In this document: one piece after another, positions 1-8,064 of the stretch
Layout of the letters: every line of letters begins with the position of its first letter
How positions within the stretch are numbered: position 1 is the stretch's first letter
Assembly (NCBI GenBank): GCA_934351255.1
Contig: CAKRJH010000013.1
Span: forward strand, 1-64,000
Reading direction: 5' to 3'
Length of the DNA: 64,000 bases
From: an uncultured Lachnospiraceae bacterium
GTDB lineage: Bacteria > Bacillota > Clostridia > Lachnospirales > Lachnospiraceae
Notes under the pieces: generated by a model
The model's input: the letters and a program-made list of their open reading frames with translations, nothing else
Told to the model about the DNA's origin: nothing
The model's database searches: none
Program-made: the position numbers and the translations under genes

Positions 1-139
1 TTATACTTTCCTGCGTTTTAAGCAGTAATCTGAAAAAGGAAACGCTGGTTGAAAGAATAAGGTATCAGGGATAGCAAGGATTCCATTGATGACGAGAAAG
101 CTGACAGGCAGAAAGTCATAAACAGGCGATGAAGAAAGC

Positions 140-444
140 AAAGTCAGAATAGTTTCTACTTCCATGCAGGTAGAAGGCTACAGCCTTGATGCACAGAAGG
201 CAAACTTAGAAAATATGCAGATTATCAGGAAATGTCTATCGTCGGTGAATATTCTGATGAGGGTAAATCTGGCAAAAGCGTGGAAGGCAGACCACAGTTT
301 AAGCAGATGCTTGCGGATATAGAAAGTGGCAAAGACAATGTTGATTATGTGCTGGTATTTAAGCTGTCACGATTTGGAAGAAATGCAGCAGATGTTTTAT
401 CGTCATTGCAGAAAATAGAAGTCGAAACAAGGGGGAATTTATAG
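140..444 (+). pseudogene. Serine recombinase (resolvase/invertase family) N-terminal remnant, frameshifted and truncated
   Basis: Two overlapping reading frames together spell the start of a large serine recombinase. The first frame (140 to about 210) reads RIVSTSMQVEGYSLDAQKA, the catalytic-serine region. The next frame, from about 208, reads RKYADYQEMSIVGEYSDEG and continues through GKSGKSVEGRPQFKQML and a FKLSRFGRN motif. A one-base indel near 208-215 therefore breaks the gene. The protein then stops at 444, where an intact recombinase would continue for several hundred residues through recombinase and zinc-ribbon domains. The remnant abuts the GTG start of the next gene, so it is probably the scar of an integrative element that once joined here. 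It cannot be functional. Confidence 0.8.
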
Positions 445-1337
445 TGAGTGAACTTTGGAATGTATATACAAAAGATCGAAAGAGAACACAAAAGCGATGC
501 ATCCGCGGGGAACAGGGGAATCTTCTTGAGGATGAGTTTCATCTGTGGGTGATGGTCTGGATCAAAAATCCTCAGACCGGAAAATATCTGGTGTCTCAGC
601 GCAGCGCGGACAAAGAGGTGGATCCGCTGAAGTGGGAAACAGTGGCGGGACATGCGATTCTGGGGGAGACCAGTCTGGATACAGCATTGCGGGAGGTATA
701 TGAGGAAGTAGGGATTGGGTTACGGCCGGAGGAGGCCACGGTTCTTGCTACAAAGGTGGCGACTTCCTTTGATGGACGCCGTCATAACTGGATTATGGAT
801 TCCTTTTATTTCGAGACAACACAGGAGCCGGATCTTGAGAAGGCTACCACCAGGGAAGTGCTTCAGACCAAATGGCTTACGGTGGAAGAGATCAAAGAAA
901 TGTATGATCTTGGCGAGTGCTGTCTGAATATGAAGGATATATTTGGCTTTGAGGAAAATCCGGTGCCAGAGGACAGATACAGGAACGTGATAGGGCAAGT
1001 CGTCAGAGGCAAAATAGATCGCCCGCTGGGCAGCTATCATCCACGCCATAACAATATGTATTATCCGGTCAATTATGGCTATGTTACCGGTGTGATCGGA
1101 GGAGATGGCGCGGAGCAGGATGTGTATCTCCTGGGAGAGAAACAGGCTGTCACAGAATATACGGGCAAAGTCATTGCGGTATATCATCGCTATGATGACC
1201 AGGAAACCAAATGGATTGTGGTTCCCTGCGATGAGGAAGGAAATCTGAGTGAAGGCATGGAGATTCCTGGAGACGATGAAATTTATGCGCAGATTGCATT
1301 TCAGGAACAATTTTTCAGTGGTGTGTTGGTAAGATAA
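444..1337 (+). CDS. Nudix hydrolase fused to inorganic-pyrophosphatase-like domain
   Basis: The 297-residue protein has two domains. Residues about 30-165 are a Nudix domain with a perfect Nudix box (G-x5-E-x7-REVYEEVGI, residues 69-91), which binds Mg and cleaves X-diphosphate bonds. Residues about 178-297 match the short pyrophosphatase-like family, with DRPLGSYHPRHNNMYYPVNY and a conserved FQEQFF near the end. That family normally occurs as a stand-alone protein of about 120 residues. The start is GTG, chosen for the AGGGGG ribosome site ten bases upstream; the GTG shares a base with the recombinase remnant's stop. The fusion could remove both a nucleoside diphosphate derivative and released phosphate products, but the substrate is unknown. 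Confidence 0.8.
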   Translation: MSELWNVYTKDRKRTQKRCIRGEQGNLLEDEFHLWVMVWIKNPQTGKYLVSQRSADKEVDPLKWETVAGHAILGETSLDTALREVYEEVGIGLRPEEATVLATKVATSFDGRRHNWIMDSFYFETTQEPDLEKATTREVLQTKWLTVEEIKEMYDLGECCLNMKDIFGFEENPVPEDRYRNVIGQVVRGKIDRPLGSYHPRHNNMYYPVNYGYVTGVIGGDGAEQDVYLLGEKQAVTEYTGKVIAVYHRYDDQETKWIVVPCDEEGNLSEGMEIPGDDEIYAQIAFQEQFFSGVLVR

Positions 1338-1490
1338 AATGTAGAATAGAGTGCGATCAGCGGATTCACGGTATACAGAGGAAAGCTGTCAGCAGATTAC
1401 AGAAAAGCGCAGAGCTGTTTGGAGACAAACTCGGTTCTTTTTATGCGATTGTTCTGGGCATGCAGTGGATCAAGGAAAGAGGGGAACAAC

Positions 1491-2018
1491 ATGAACATTG
1501 AATTGAGTATTCTGGATGCGATCCAGAGTATCCGGACACCGATGGGGGATGTGGTGATGCCGTTGATCACCAAACTGGGCAATGGTGGCATCGTTTGGGT
1601 CGTTCTGGCAGCAGGGCTTCTGGCCTGCAAACGAACCAGAAAGAGCGGAGTGATTCTGGCCGCAGCGCTGGCCGCTGATGTCATTGTGTGCAATGGAATC
1701 CTGAAAAATGCAGTACAGAGGATCCGTCCCTGTGATGTGAACACATCGGTGGATCTGCTGATCCACAGACCAACAGATTTTTCGTTTCCGTCCGGACATA
1801 CGACCGAATCCTTTGCCGCGGTATCCGCACTGTATTTTGCGGGAGAAAAGAAACTCTGGAAGCCGGCACTGTTTCTGGCTGTGTTGATCGCATTTTCCAG
1901 AATGTATCTGTATGTGCATTATCCTACGGATATCCTTGGCGGAATGATTGTTGGAATTGCTATGGGCTATTTGGCGTCACGTGTGGTATACTGTCTGTGG
2001 AAATCCGGTAATGAGTAA
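1491..2018 (+). CDS. PAP2-family membrane phosphatase
   Basis: This 175-residue integral membrane protein carries the three-part PAP2 phosphatase signature: KNAVQRIRP (K-x6-RP), PSGH and SRMYLYVHYPTD (SR-x5-H-x3-D). The conserved histidines form and break a phosphoenzyme intermediate. Relatives dephosphorylate undecaprenyl diphosphate, phosphatidylglycerophosphate or phosphatidate at the outer membrane face. Several hydrophobic segments flank these motifs. The start at 1491 is preferred over an upstream ATG at 1419 because AAGAGGGGAAC lies just before it and the family begins here. It is followed after 15 bases by a transporter gene. The exact lipid substrate cannot be read from sequence. Confidence 0.88.
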   Translation: MNIELSILDAIQSIRTPMGDVVMPLITKLGNGGIVWVVLAAGLLACKRTRKSGVILAAALAADVIVCNGILKNAVQRIRPCDVNTSVDLLIHRPTDFSFPSGHTTESFAAVSALYFAGEKKLWKPALFLAVLIAFSRMYLYVHYPTDILGGMIVGIAMGYLASRVVYCLWKSGNE

Positions 2019-2033
2019 TATGGAGATGATATT

Positions 2034-2900
2034 ATGTGGATCGTTTACGCAGTGGGATCCTCTTTTTTTGCGGGGATTACTGCCATACTTGCCAAATGTG
2101 GGATACGGAATACGGATTCTGATGTAGCGACCGCCATCCGGACCGCGGTGGTTCTGGTATTTTCCTGGGTGATGGTTGCCATCACGGGATGTTTTTCGCA
2201 GATTATACAGATAGACGGGAAGACCCTGTTGTTTCTGGCGCTTTCCGGCCTGGCGACCGGTGCATCCTGGATGTGTTATTTCCGGGCGTTACAGATCGGA
2301 GATATCAATAAAGTGGTACCCATCGACAAATCAAGCACGGTACTGACGATTCTGCTTGCACTGATCTTTCTGCAGGAGGGACTGAGCGTCAGCAAGATCA
2401 TATCCGTCATACTGATCGGTGTGGGGACGATGCTGATGATCACCAGAAAAGAGACAGACGGTCAGGAGAAGAGCGGCAAAAAAAGCTGGCTGCTATACGC
2501 CGTGCTTTCTGCGGTGTTTGCCAGTCTCACGGCGATCCTCGGCAAAGTCGCGATCGAGGGGATCAATTCCAATCTGGGTACGGCGATCCGTACCACGGTC
2601 GTTCTGGCCATGGCCTGGCTGATGGTGTTTATCCAGGGGAAGCTGGACAAAGTGTCACAGATCGAGAAGGGAGAACTTGGTTATATCTCGGTATCCGGTC
2701 TGGCGACCGGCGCGTCCTGGCTGTGCTATTACCGGGCATTGCAGGAAGGGCCGGCCAGCGTGGTCGTGCCGATCGACAAGCTCAGCATGCTGGTGACGAT
2801 TGTATTTTCGTGGATCGTATTCCATGAGAAACTGACTGCAAAAGCTGCCGTGGGGGTGGTCATGATCACTGCGGGAACCATTCTTTTGGCAGTCCTATAG
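2034..2900 (+). CDS. EamA (DMT superfamily) transporter
   Basis: This is a 288-residue membrane protein with about ten predicted transmembrane segments arranged as two EamA repeats. Duplication is visible directly: LSGLATGASWMCYFRALQIG in the first half recurs as VSGLATGASWLCYYRALQEG in the second, each followed by VVPIDKxS. This is the hallmark of the drug/metabolite transporter superfamily, whose members export or import metabolites. Its substrate is unknown. It starts 15 bases after the PAP2 gene with a GGAGATGAT ribosome site, so the two are probably cotranscribed. Confidence 0.88.
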   Translation: MWIVYAVGSSFFAGITAILAKCGIRNTDSDVATAIRTAVVLVFSWVMVAITGCFSQIIQIDGKTLLFLALSGLATGASWMCYFRALQIGDINKVVPIDKSSTVLTILLALIFLQEGLSVSKIISVILIGVGTMLMITRKETDGQEKSGKKSWLLYAVLSAVFASLTAILGKVAIEGINSNLGTAIRTTVVLAMAWLMVFIQGKLDKVSQIEKGELGYISVSGLATGASWLCYYRALQEGPASVVVPIDKLSMLVTIVFSWIVFHEKLTAKAAVGVVMITAGTILLAVL

Positions 2901-2932
2901 TGTAAGAATGATGTAAGAACAGGAGAATAGCG

Positions 2933-5155
2933 ATGGCGATTAGTTATGATGACGGAAAACGGATATTTACATTACATACCAGACATACAACGTATCAGAT
3001 GATGGCAGATTCCTATGGTAATCTGCTGCATCTTTATTATGGGGCAAAGTGCGCAGGGACGATGGAATATGCCATATGTCCTCAGGCGAGGGGATTTTCG
3101 GGGAATCCCTATGAGGCCGGCATGGATCGGTCGTATTCCCTGGATACGCTGCCGCAGGAGTTTCCGACTCTGGGAACAGGAGATTTCAGAGCGGCTGCAC
3201 TGAATATAGAAAATGCGGATGGAAGCGAGTGCTGCCGTCTGTCGTACGTCCGCCATGAGATCCGTTCCGGCAAATATCAACCGGACGGTCTGCCTGCGGT
3301 CCGGGCAGGACAGGAGGAAGCGCAGACTCTGGAGATCGTGATGGAGGACGCTGTCAGTGGAATCCAGGTGAGCCTGTTCTACGGAGTGCTGGAAGCGTGC
3401 GATATCATTACGCGCAGTGCGGTGATCCGCAATGTGGGACGTGGATCATCCGCAGAGGGACAGGAGGATGCTGTTTCCGGAAAACAAGGACGGGAAGGAA
3501 CTGTATTTATCAGGAAGGCTGCGGCCGCCTGCCTGGATTTTTTGCACGGTGAGTATGATCTGATGACCTTTTACGGGAAACATGCCATGGAGCGCGTTGC
3601 AGAGCGCACACGCGTCAGTCATGGAACCCGCAGGATCGGCAGCCGCAGAGGGACATCCAGTCATCAGCACAATCCGGCGGTGATCCTGATGGAGCCGGAT
3701 GCGACGGAAGATGCAGGGCGTTGTTACGGAGCCATGCTGGTGTACAGCGGAAGTTTTCTGTGCGAGGTGGAGAAGGATCAGTTTGACCAGACCAGGATGA
3801 TCCTGGGACTCTCGGATGAACTGTTCTCTTATCCTCTGGGATACGGGGAAGAGTTTGTGGTGCCGGAGGTGGTATTGTCGTACAGTGCGCAGGGGCTTGG
3901 GATGTTGTCCAGACAGTTTCACCGCTGTGTCCGGGATCATATCTGCCGCGGAAAATATGCCCATGCGGCCAGACCGGTTCTGATCAACAGCTGGGAGGCC
4001 TGCTATTTTGAGTTTGACCATCGAAAGATCCTCGAACTGGCCCGGGAGGCGGCGGATCTTGGCATGGATATGGTGGTGATGGACGATGGCTGGTTTGGGC
4101 ACCGCGATGACGACAATTCCTCGCTGGGAGACTGGTATGTCAATGAGAAGAAGCTCGGTTGCACATTGGCAGAACTGGTGGATGCCGTCCACAAACTGGG
4201 CGTCCGTTTCGGCATCTGGATCGAACCGGAGATGGTCAGCGAGGACAGTGACCTTTACCGGCAGCATCCGGACTGGGCGATTCAGATCCCGGGGAGAAAG
4301 CCGATCCGCTCGCGCAATCAGCTGGTTCTGGACTTCTCCAGAAAAGAAGTGCGGGATGCGGTATTTTCACAAATCTGCGACATTCTTGACCAGGCTGAGA
4401 TTGAGTATGTCAAATGGGATATGAACCGGAGTCTGGATGATGTCTATGCAGGAAATCTCTCCTATGATTACATGGTCGGTGTGTACGATTTTTTGGACAG
4501 GCTGACGGGACGATATCCGGATCTTCTGATCGAGGGATGCAGTGGCGGCGGTGGACGGTTTGATGCCGGTATGATGTATTATACACCACAGATCTGGTGC
4601 AGTGACAATACCGATGCGGTGGATCGGACAAAGATCCAGTATGGCTCCTCGTTTTTCTATCCATTGTCGGTGATGGGAGCGCATGTCTCTGCGGTGCCAA
4701 ACCATCAGACCGGGCGGGTGACTCCGTTGTCGACCAGAGGTATCACAGCGATGTCCGGTGCGTTTGGCTATGAGATGAATCCGGCGCGTCTGGACGAGGA
4801 AGAGAAGGTATTGATACGGGAACAGATCAGAACATATAAGAATTATCAGGAACTGATCAGCCGTGGAGATTATTACCGGCTTTCTGATCCGTTCCGGGAC
4901 GAATACGCCGCATGGATGATCGTGTCAGAGGATCGGTCACAGGCATTGGTATCTGTGGTGCGGCTGCGGGCGCAGGGCGGACAAAATGTCACCTATGTCC
5001 GACTGAAAGGGCTGGATACGGACGCGCGGTATCAGGAGGAAACTTCGGGACAGTTGTATTCTGGCACAGCATTGCAGGAACTGGGACTGGTGCTGGCGAT
5101 GCCGCACAGAGAATACGAAGCGTATCAGTTTATATTGCACAGATCGAGACGGTAG
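2933..5155 (+). CDS. Alpha-galactosidase, glycoside hydrolase family 36
   Basis: At 740 residues this matches the full length of family GH36, which removes terminal alpha-1,6-galactose from raffinose-family sugars and galactomannan. It has an N-terminal beta-sandwich region, a central TIM barrel and a C-terminal beta domain. The nucleophile is the Asp in KWDMNRS (about D496) and the acid/base is the Asp in WCSDNTD (about D558). Other family motifs are NSWEACYFEFD, MDDGWFG, GIWIEPEMV and EGCSGGGGRFD. No signal peptide is seen, so it is cytoplasmic and acts on imported oligosaccharides. No dedicated sugar transporter lies beside it. A clear AGGAGAATAG ribosome site precedes the ATG. Confidence 0.95.
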   Translation: MAISYDDGKRIFTLHTRHTTYQMMADSYGNLLHLYYGAKCAGTMEYAICPQARGFSGNPYEAGMDRSYSLDTLPQEFPTLGTGDFRAAALNIENADGSECCRLSYVRHEIRSGKYQPDGLPAVRAGQEEAQTLEIVMEDAVSGIQVSLFYGVLEACDIITRSAVIRNVGRGSSAEGQEDAVSGKQGREGTVFIRKAAAACLDFLHGEYDLMTFYGKHAMERVAERTRVSHGTRRIGSRRGTSSHQHNPAVILMEPDATEDAGRCYGAMLVYSGSFLCEVEKDQFDQTRMILGLSDELFSYPLGYGEEFVVPEVVLSYSAQGLGMLSRQFHRCVRDHICRGKYAHAARPVLINSWEACYFEFDHRKILELAREAADLGMDMVVMDDGWFGHRDDDNSSLGDWYVNEKKLGCTLAELVDAVHKLGVRFGIWIEPEMVSEDSDLYRQHPDWAIQIPGRKPIRSRNQLVLDFSRKEVRDAVFSQICDILDQAEIEYVKWDMNRSLDDVYAGNLSYDYMVGVYDFLDRLTGRYPDLLIEGCSGGGGRFDAGMMYYTPQIWCSDNTDAVDRTKIQYGSSFFYPLSVMGAHVSAVPNHQTGRVTPLSTRGITAMSGAFGYEMNPARLDEEEKVLIREQIRTYKNYQELISRGDYYRLSDPFRDEYAAWMIVSEDRSQALVSVVRLRAQGGQNVTYVRLKGLDTDARYQEETSGQLYSGTALQELGLVLAMPHREYEAYQFILHRSRR

Positions 5156-5368
5156 AAGATCTGCATGAGGACTATATCCGTCCGCAGGAAAATGGCGGTC
5201 AGACAGCACAGTGCTGTGCATTGACTACGCGCAAAACGGCATTGGATCAAACAGCTGTGGTCCTGCTGTCTTGGAGGCATACCGGTTTACCGGAGAATCC
5301 ATTTCCTTTGGGTTTACCATATTATTTGACAGAGACACAAATTGAGACAGCTATGAGGAGGATACAAC

Positions 5369-6124
5369 ATGTTAAATCAGTTTTCAAGGACGCAGCTTCT
5401 GCTGGGAGAAGAGGCCATGCAGAAATTGCAGCAGGCAAGGGTGGCGGTGTTCGGCATTGGCGGTGTCGGCGGCTATGTCTGTGAGGCACTTGTGCGCAGC
5501 GGCGTTGGATGCTTTGATCTGATTGATGATGATAAAGTCTGCCTGACCAATCTGAACCGGCAGATCATTGCTACCAGAAAAACGGTGGGCCAATATAAGA
5601 CACAGGTGATGTGCGACCGTATGAAGGAGATCAATCCCGATGTGCAGGTGAATATCCACAACTGTTTTTTTCTTCCGGAGAATGCCGATGAATTTCCGTT
5701 TGAGGAATACGACTATATCGTAGATGCCGTGGATACGGTGACTGCCAAACTGGAGATCATCATGAGAGCCAAGGAACTTGGGATTCCTGTGATCAGTGCG
5801 ATGGGAGCCGGCAATAAACTGGATCCGGGACGATTCCGCGTGGCGGATATTTATGACACCAAAGTCTGCCCGCTGGCGCGTGTAATGCGCCGGGAACTGA
5901 AAAAACGCCATGTCAGAGATCTCAAGGTGGTGTATTCCGATGAACAGCCGATCCGGCCGATCGAGGATATGAGCGTCAGCTGCCGCAGCCACTGCATCTG
6001 TCCGCCGGGAGCCAAACACAAGTGTACCGAGCGCCGTGACATTCCGGGAAGCACGGCATTTGTGCCGGCGGTAGCGGGCCTGATGATCGCCGGGGAGATC
6101 GTCAGGGATCTGGCGAATTTGTAA
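5369..6124 (+). CDS. tcdA: tRNA threonylcarbamoyladenosine dehydratase (TcdA, ThiF/MoeB fold)
   Basis: The 251-residue protein is an E1-like ATP-dependent enzyme that cyclises t6A37 in tRNA to ct6A. The N-terminal Rossmann motif GIGGVGGYVCEAL (residues about 30-42) binds ATP, followed by LTNLNRQIIA, which is typical of the ThiF family, and the DxVDAVDTVTAK region. The C-terminal half has SCRSHCICPPGAKH and ends with PAVAGLMIAGEIV, matching TcdA length and architecture. It stands alone, with GGAGG nine bases before its ATG and a 213-base gap upstream in which I recognise nothing. ThiF-type adenylyltransferases are similar, but no ThiS or MoaD partner is nearby. Confidence 0.9.
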   Translation: MLNQFSRTQLLLGEEAMQKLQQARVAVFGIGGVGGYVCEALVRSGVGCFDLIDDDKVCLTNLNRQIIATRKTVGQYKTQVMCDRMKEINPDVQVNIHNCFFLPENADEFPFEEYDYIVDAVDTVTAKLEIIMRAKELGIPVISAMGAGNKLDPGRFRVADIYDTKVCPLARVMRRELKKRHVRDLKVVYSDEQPIRPIEDMSVSCRSHCICPPGAKHKCTERRDIPGSTAFVPAVAGLMIAGEIVRDLANL

Positions 6125-6149
6125 CAATGAAAATTAATAAAAAAATAAT

Positions 6150-6192
6150 GGGGTCTGACCCCATAAACAAAAAATAAAGGGGGTCTGACCCC
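6150..6192 (+). repeat. Two copies of GGGGTCTGACCCC upstream of the MATE gene
   Basis: The 13-base sequence GGGGTCTGACCCC occurs at 6150-6162 and again at 6180-6192, separated by an A-rich stretch; both are preceded by AATAATG or AATAAAGG. The outer four bases of each unit are complementary, so each unit could form a tiny hairpin. The second copy ends one base group before the MATE start codon at 6193, so it occupies the normal ribosome-site position. Confidence 0.75.
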
Positions 6193-7572
6193 GTGAAGAA
6201 GACGGAGCAGCTGGGTGAGGGAAAGATTCTGCCTCTGATCGTGAGGCTTGCCGTGCCGGCCGTGGTCGCACAGCTTATCACATTTTTATATAATATTGTG
6301 GACAGGATGTTTGTCGCCAGGATCGAAGGCACCGGCATGGATGCGCTGGCCGCCCTGGGGATCGTCCTGCCGATCACATTGATCATGCAGGCGTTTGCCA
6401 ATCTGGTGGGATTGGGAGGAGCGCCCAGAGCGGGGATCAAACTCGGTGAGGCCAATGAAACAGAGGCCAATCGTATCTTTAACACAGCGACAGCCATGTT
6501 GCTGGTTCTTTCTGTAGTGATCGGAGGGGCAGTCTTTTTCTTTGCCCGCGGGATCGTGATCCTGTTCGGGTGTCCGGCGAGTGCTCTCGGATATGCGGTA
6601 CAGTATCTGAAGATCTATGCATGTGGCACGATTTTTATGCTGCTGGCGCAGGGACTGAATCCGTTTATTTTGACACAGGGATTTTCCCTGTATGCCATGT
6701 GTTCGGTCCTGCTTGGGGCGGTGTTAAATATCATTCTGGACCCGCTCTTTATCTTTGGTATGGGACTGGGAGTGCGTGGATCCGCGTTTGCCACCATATT
6801 GTCACAGGGATGCTCCTGCATCTGTGTGATGGTATTTTTCCGTGGGAAGACGAGTCTGTTCCGGTTCCGGAAGGAGCAGCTCCGGCTGGATCCCGGACGT
6901 GTGGCAAGCATCGCTTCGCTGGGAGTCACACCGTTTGTCATGGCGATCACCGAGTGTGCGATCCAGGTGGTCTTTAACATCAATCTGAACCATTCTACAG
7001 GGGGAGACCGCAATTATACGGCGGCTTTGACGATCATGATCAGTGCCCTGCAACTGATTTCCCTGCCGCTCAATGGCCTTGGCAATGGCGTGCAGCCGTA
7101 TTTCAGTTTTAACTATGGAAAGGGAGACGAGGATCGTCTGAAAAAAGGAATCCGCTATGTGACAGCGATCGCATTTTGCTTCTGCCTGATCATCTGGTCG
7201 CTGTCCATGGCAGTGCCGCAGATGTATGCAATGCTGTTTGGAGCCACACCGTCTGTGACGAAGATCGTGAAGGCGTACTGTCCGGTCTTTCTGATGGGAT
7301 CGATCATGTTTTTCGTCCAGATGACACTGCAGAATGTCAATGTGGCACTGGGACAGGGGAAGATGGCACTGCTTCTGGCAGTCAACCGCAAGATCGTGAT
7401 CCTGATCCCACTGTGTTTCGCACTGACACACTGGCTGGGATTCAAGGGTGTCTATCTGTCAGAAGGTGTGGCGGATCTGATCGCCGGTGTGATCACATCC
7501 GTGGTGATTTTTGGCAGACTGCCGGGGATATTCAGGCGTCGTGCCAGACAGGTGCAGGAGATGAACAGTTAA
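6193..7572 (+). CDS. MATE family efflux transporter
   Basis: This 459-residue protein has about twelve predicted membrane segments and is a member of the multidrug and toxic compound extrusion family, which exchanges cations for drugs or metabolites. Supporting stretches are KILPLIVRLAVPAVVAQLI at the N-terminus, NIVDRMFVAR near residue 40, and the internal symmetry between the N and C halves. Substrates are unknown. The start is GTG at 6193, directly after a GGGGTCTGACCCC repeat that replaces a canonical Shine-Dalgarno sequence, although GGGGG of the repeat could serve as one. No regulator adjoins it. Confidence 0.88.
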   Translation: MKKTEQLGEGKILPLIVRLAVPAVVAQLITFLYNIVDRMFVARIEGTGMDALAALGIVLPITLIMQAFANLVGLGGAPRAGIKLGEANETEANRIFNTATAMLLVLSVVIGGAVFFFARGIVILFGCPASALGYAVQYLKIYACGTIFMLLAQGLNPFILTQGFSLYAMCSVLLGAVLNIILDPLFIFGMGLGVRGSAFATILSQGCSCICVMVFFRGKTSLFRFRKEQLRLDPGRVASIASLGVTPFVMAITECAIQVVFNINLNHSTGGDRNYTAALTIMISALQLISLPLNGLGNGVQPYFSFNYGKGDEDRLKKGIRYVTAIAFCFCLIIWSLSMAVPQMYAMLFGATPSVTKIVKAYCPVFLMGSIMFFVQMTLQNVNVALGQGKMALLLAVNRKIVILIPLCFALTHWLGFKGVYLSEGVADLIAGVITSVVIFGRLPGIFRRRARQVQEMNS

Positions 7573-7584
7573 TAAAAATTTAAT

Positions 7585-7684
7585 GGGGTCTGACCCCGCC
7601 CCGGTCCGGTCAGGTGCTTGTTTTTTAGTGCGTTCTGTGATATAAGTATAAGTTAGTTAAGAAAGATTTGAGGGGGCTGACCCC
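7585..7684 (+). repeat. Two further GGGGTCTGACCCC-type repeats downstream of the MATE gene
   Basis: GGGGTCTGACCCC lies at 7585-7597, thirteen bases past the MATE stop codon and preceded by TTTAAT. A variant, GGGGGCTGACCCC, lies at 7672-7684, just upstream of the next gene's ribosome site. With the pair at 6150-6192, four units bracket the MATE gene on both sides. Confidence 0.75.
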
Positions 7685-7704
7685 TGTAGACAGGAGGTAC
7701 CTAT

Positions 7705-8010
7705 ATGATGGATTTACTCAAAAAATTTGACGGAAAGAAAACAGGAATCTTTGCGGCAGGCGTTTTATTCGGAACGGCCGGCATTAAGATCTTAGCCAGC
7801 AAAGATGCCAAGAATGTGTATACACAGTGTACTGCGGCGGCACTTCGCGCCAAGGAATGTGTGATGAAGAAAGTCACAGACATTCAGGAAAATGCGGAGG
7901 ATATCTATGCAGAGGCTCAGCAGATCAATGAAACGCGTGCTGCACAGGCGCAGGTGATCGAGGAGGAAACCGACACACCGGCACAAGAGAGCACAGAGAC
8001 AGCAGAATAA
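7705..8010 (+). CDS. Small DUF6110-like protein next to a P1B ATPase
   Basis: This 101-residue protein starts with a short amphipathic lead, a glycine-rich hydrophobic segment (GIFAAGVLFGTAGIKILAS, residues about 13-31) and a cysteine-containing helix with CTAAALRAKECVMKK. The tail is acidic and low in complexity (EEETDTPAQESTETAE). It resembles a family of small proteins (DUF6110, from memory) habitually encoded beside heavy-metal P-type ATPases in Clostridia. It may be an accessory or regulator of the pump encoded next, but its role is not known. AGGAGGT precedes the ATG at 7705; an ATG three bases later is equally possible. A terminator separates it from the ATPase gene. Confidence 0.65.
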   Translation: MMDLLKKFDGKKTGIFAAGVLFGTAGIKILASKDAKNVYTQCTAAALRAKECVMKKVTDIQENAEDIYAEAQQINETRAAQAQVIEEETDTPAQESTETAE

Positions 8011-8019
8011 CAAACAGAG

Positions 8020-8048
8020 CACCTGCATGATCCATGCAGGTGTTTTTT
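8020..8048 (+). terminator. Rho-independent terminator between the small protein and P1B ATPase genes
   Basis: A perfect ten-base stem, CACCTGCATG pairing with CATGCAGGTG around an ATC loop, is followed by six T. Its T-run merges into the ribosome site of the ATPase gene (AGGAGTAAGG), so it may act as an attenuator that lowers pump expression relative to the small protein. Confidence 0.9.
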
Positions 8049-8064
8049 AGGAGTAAGGATTCTT

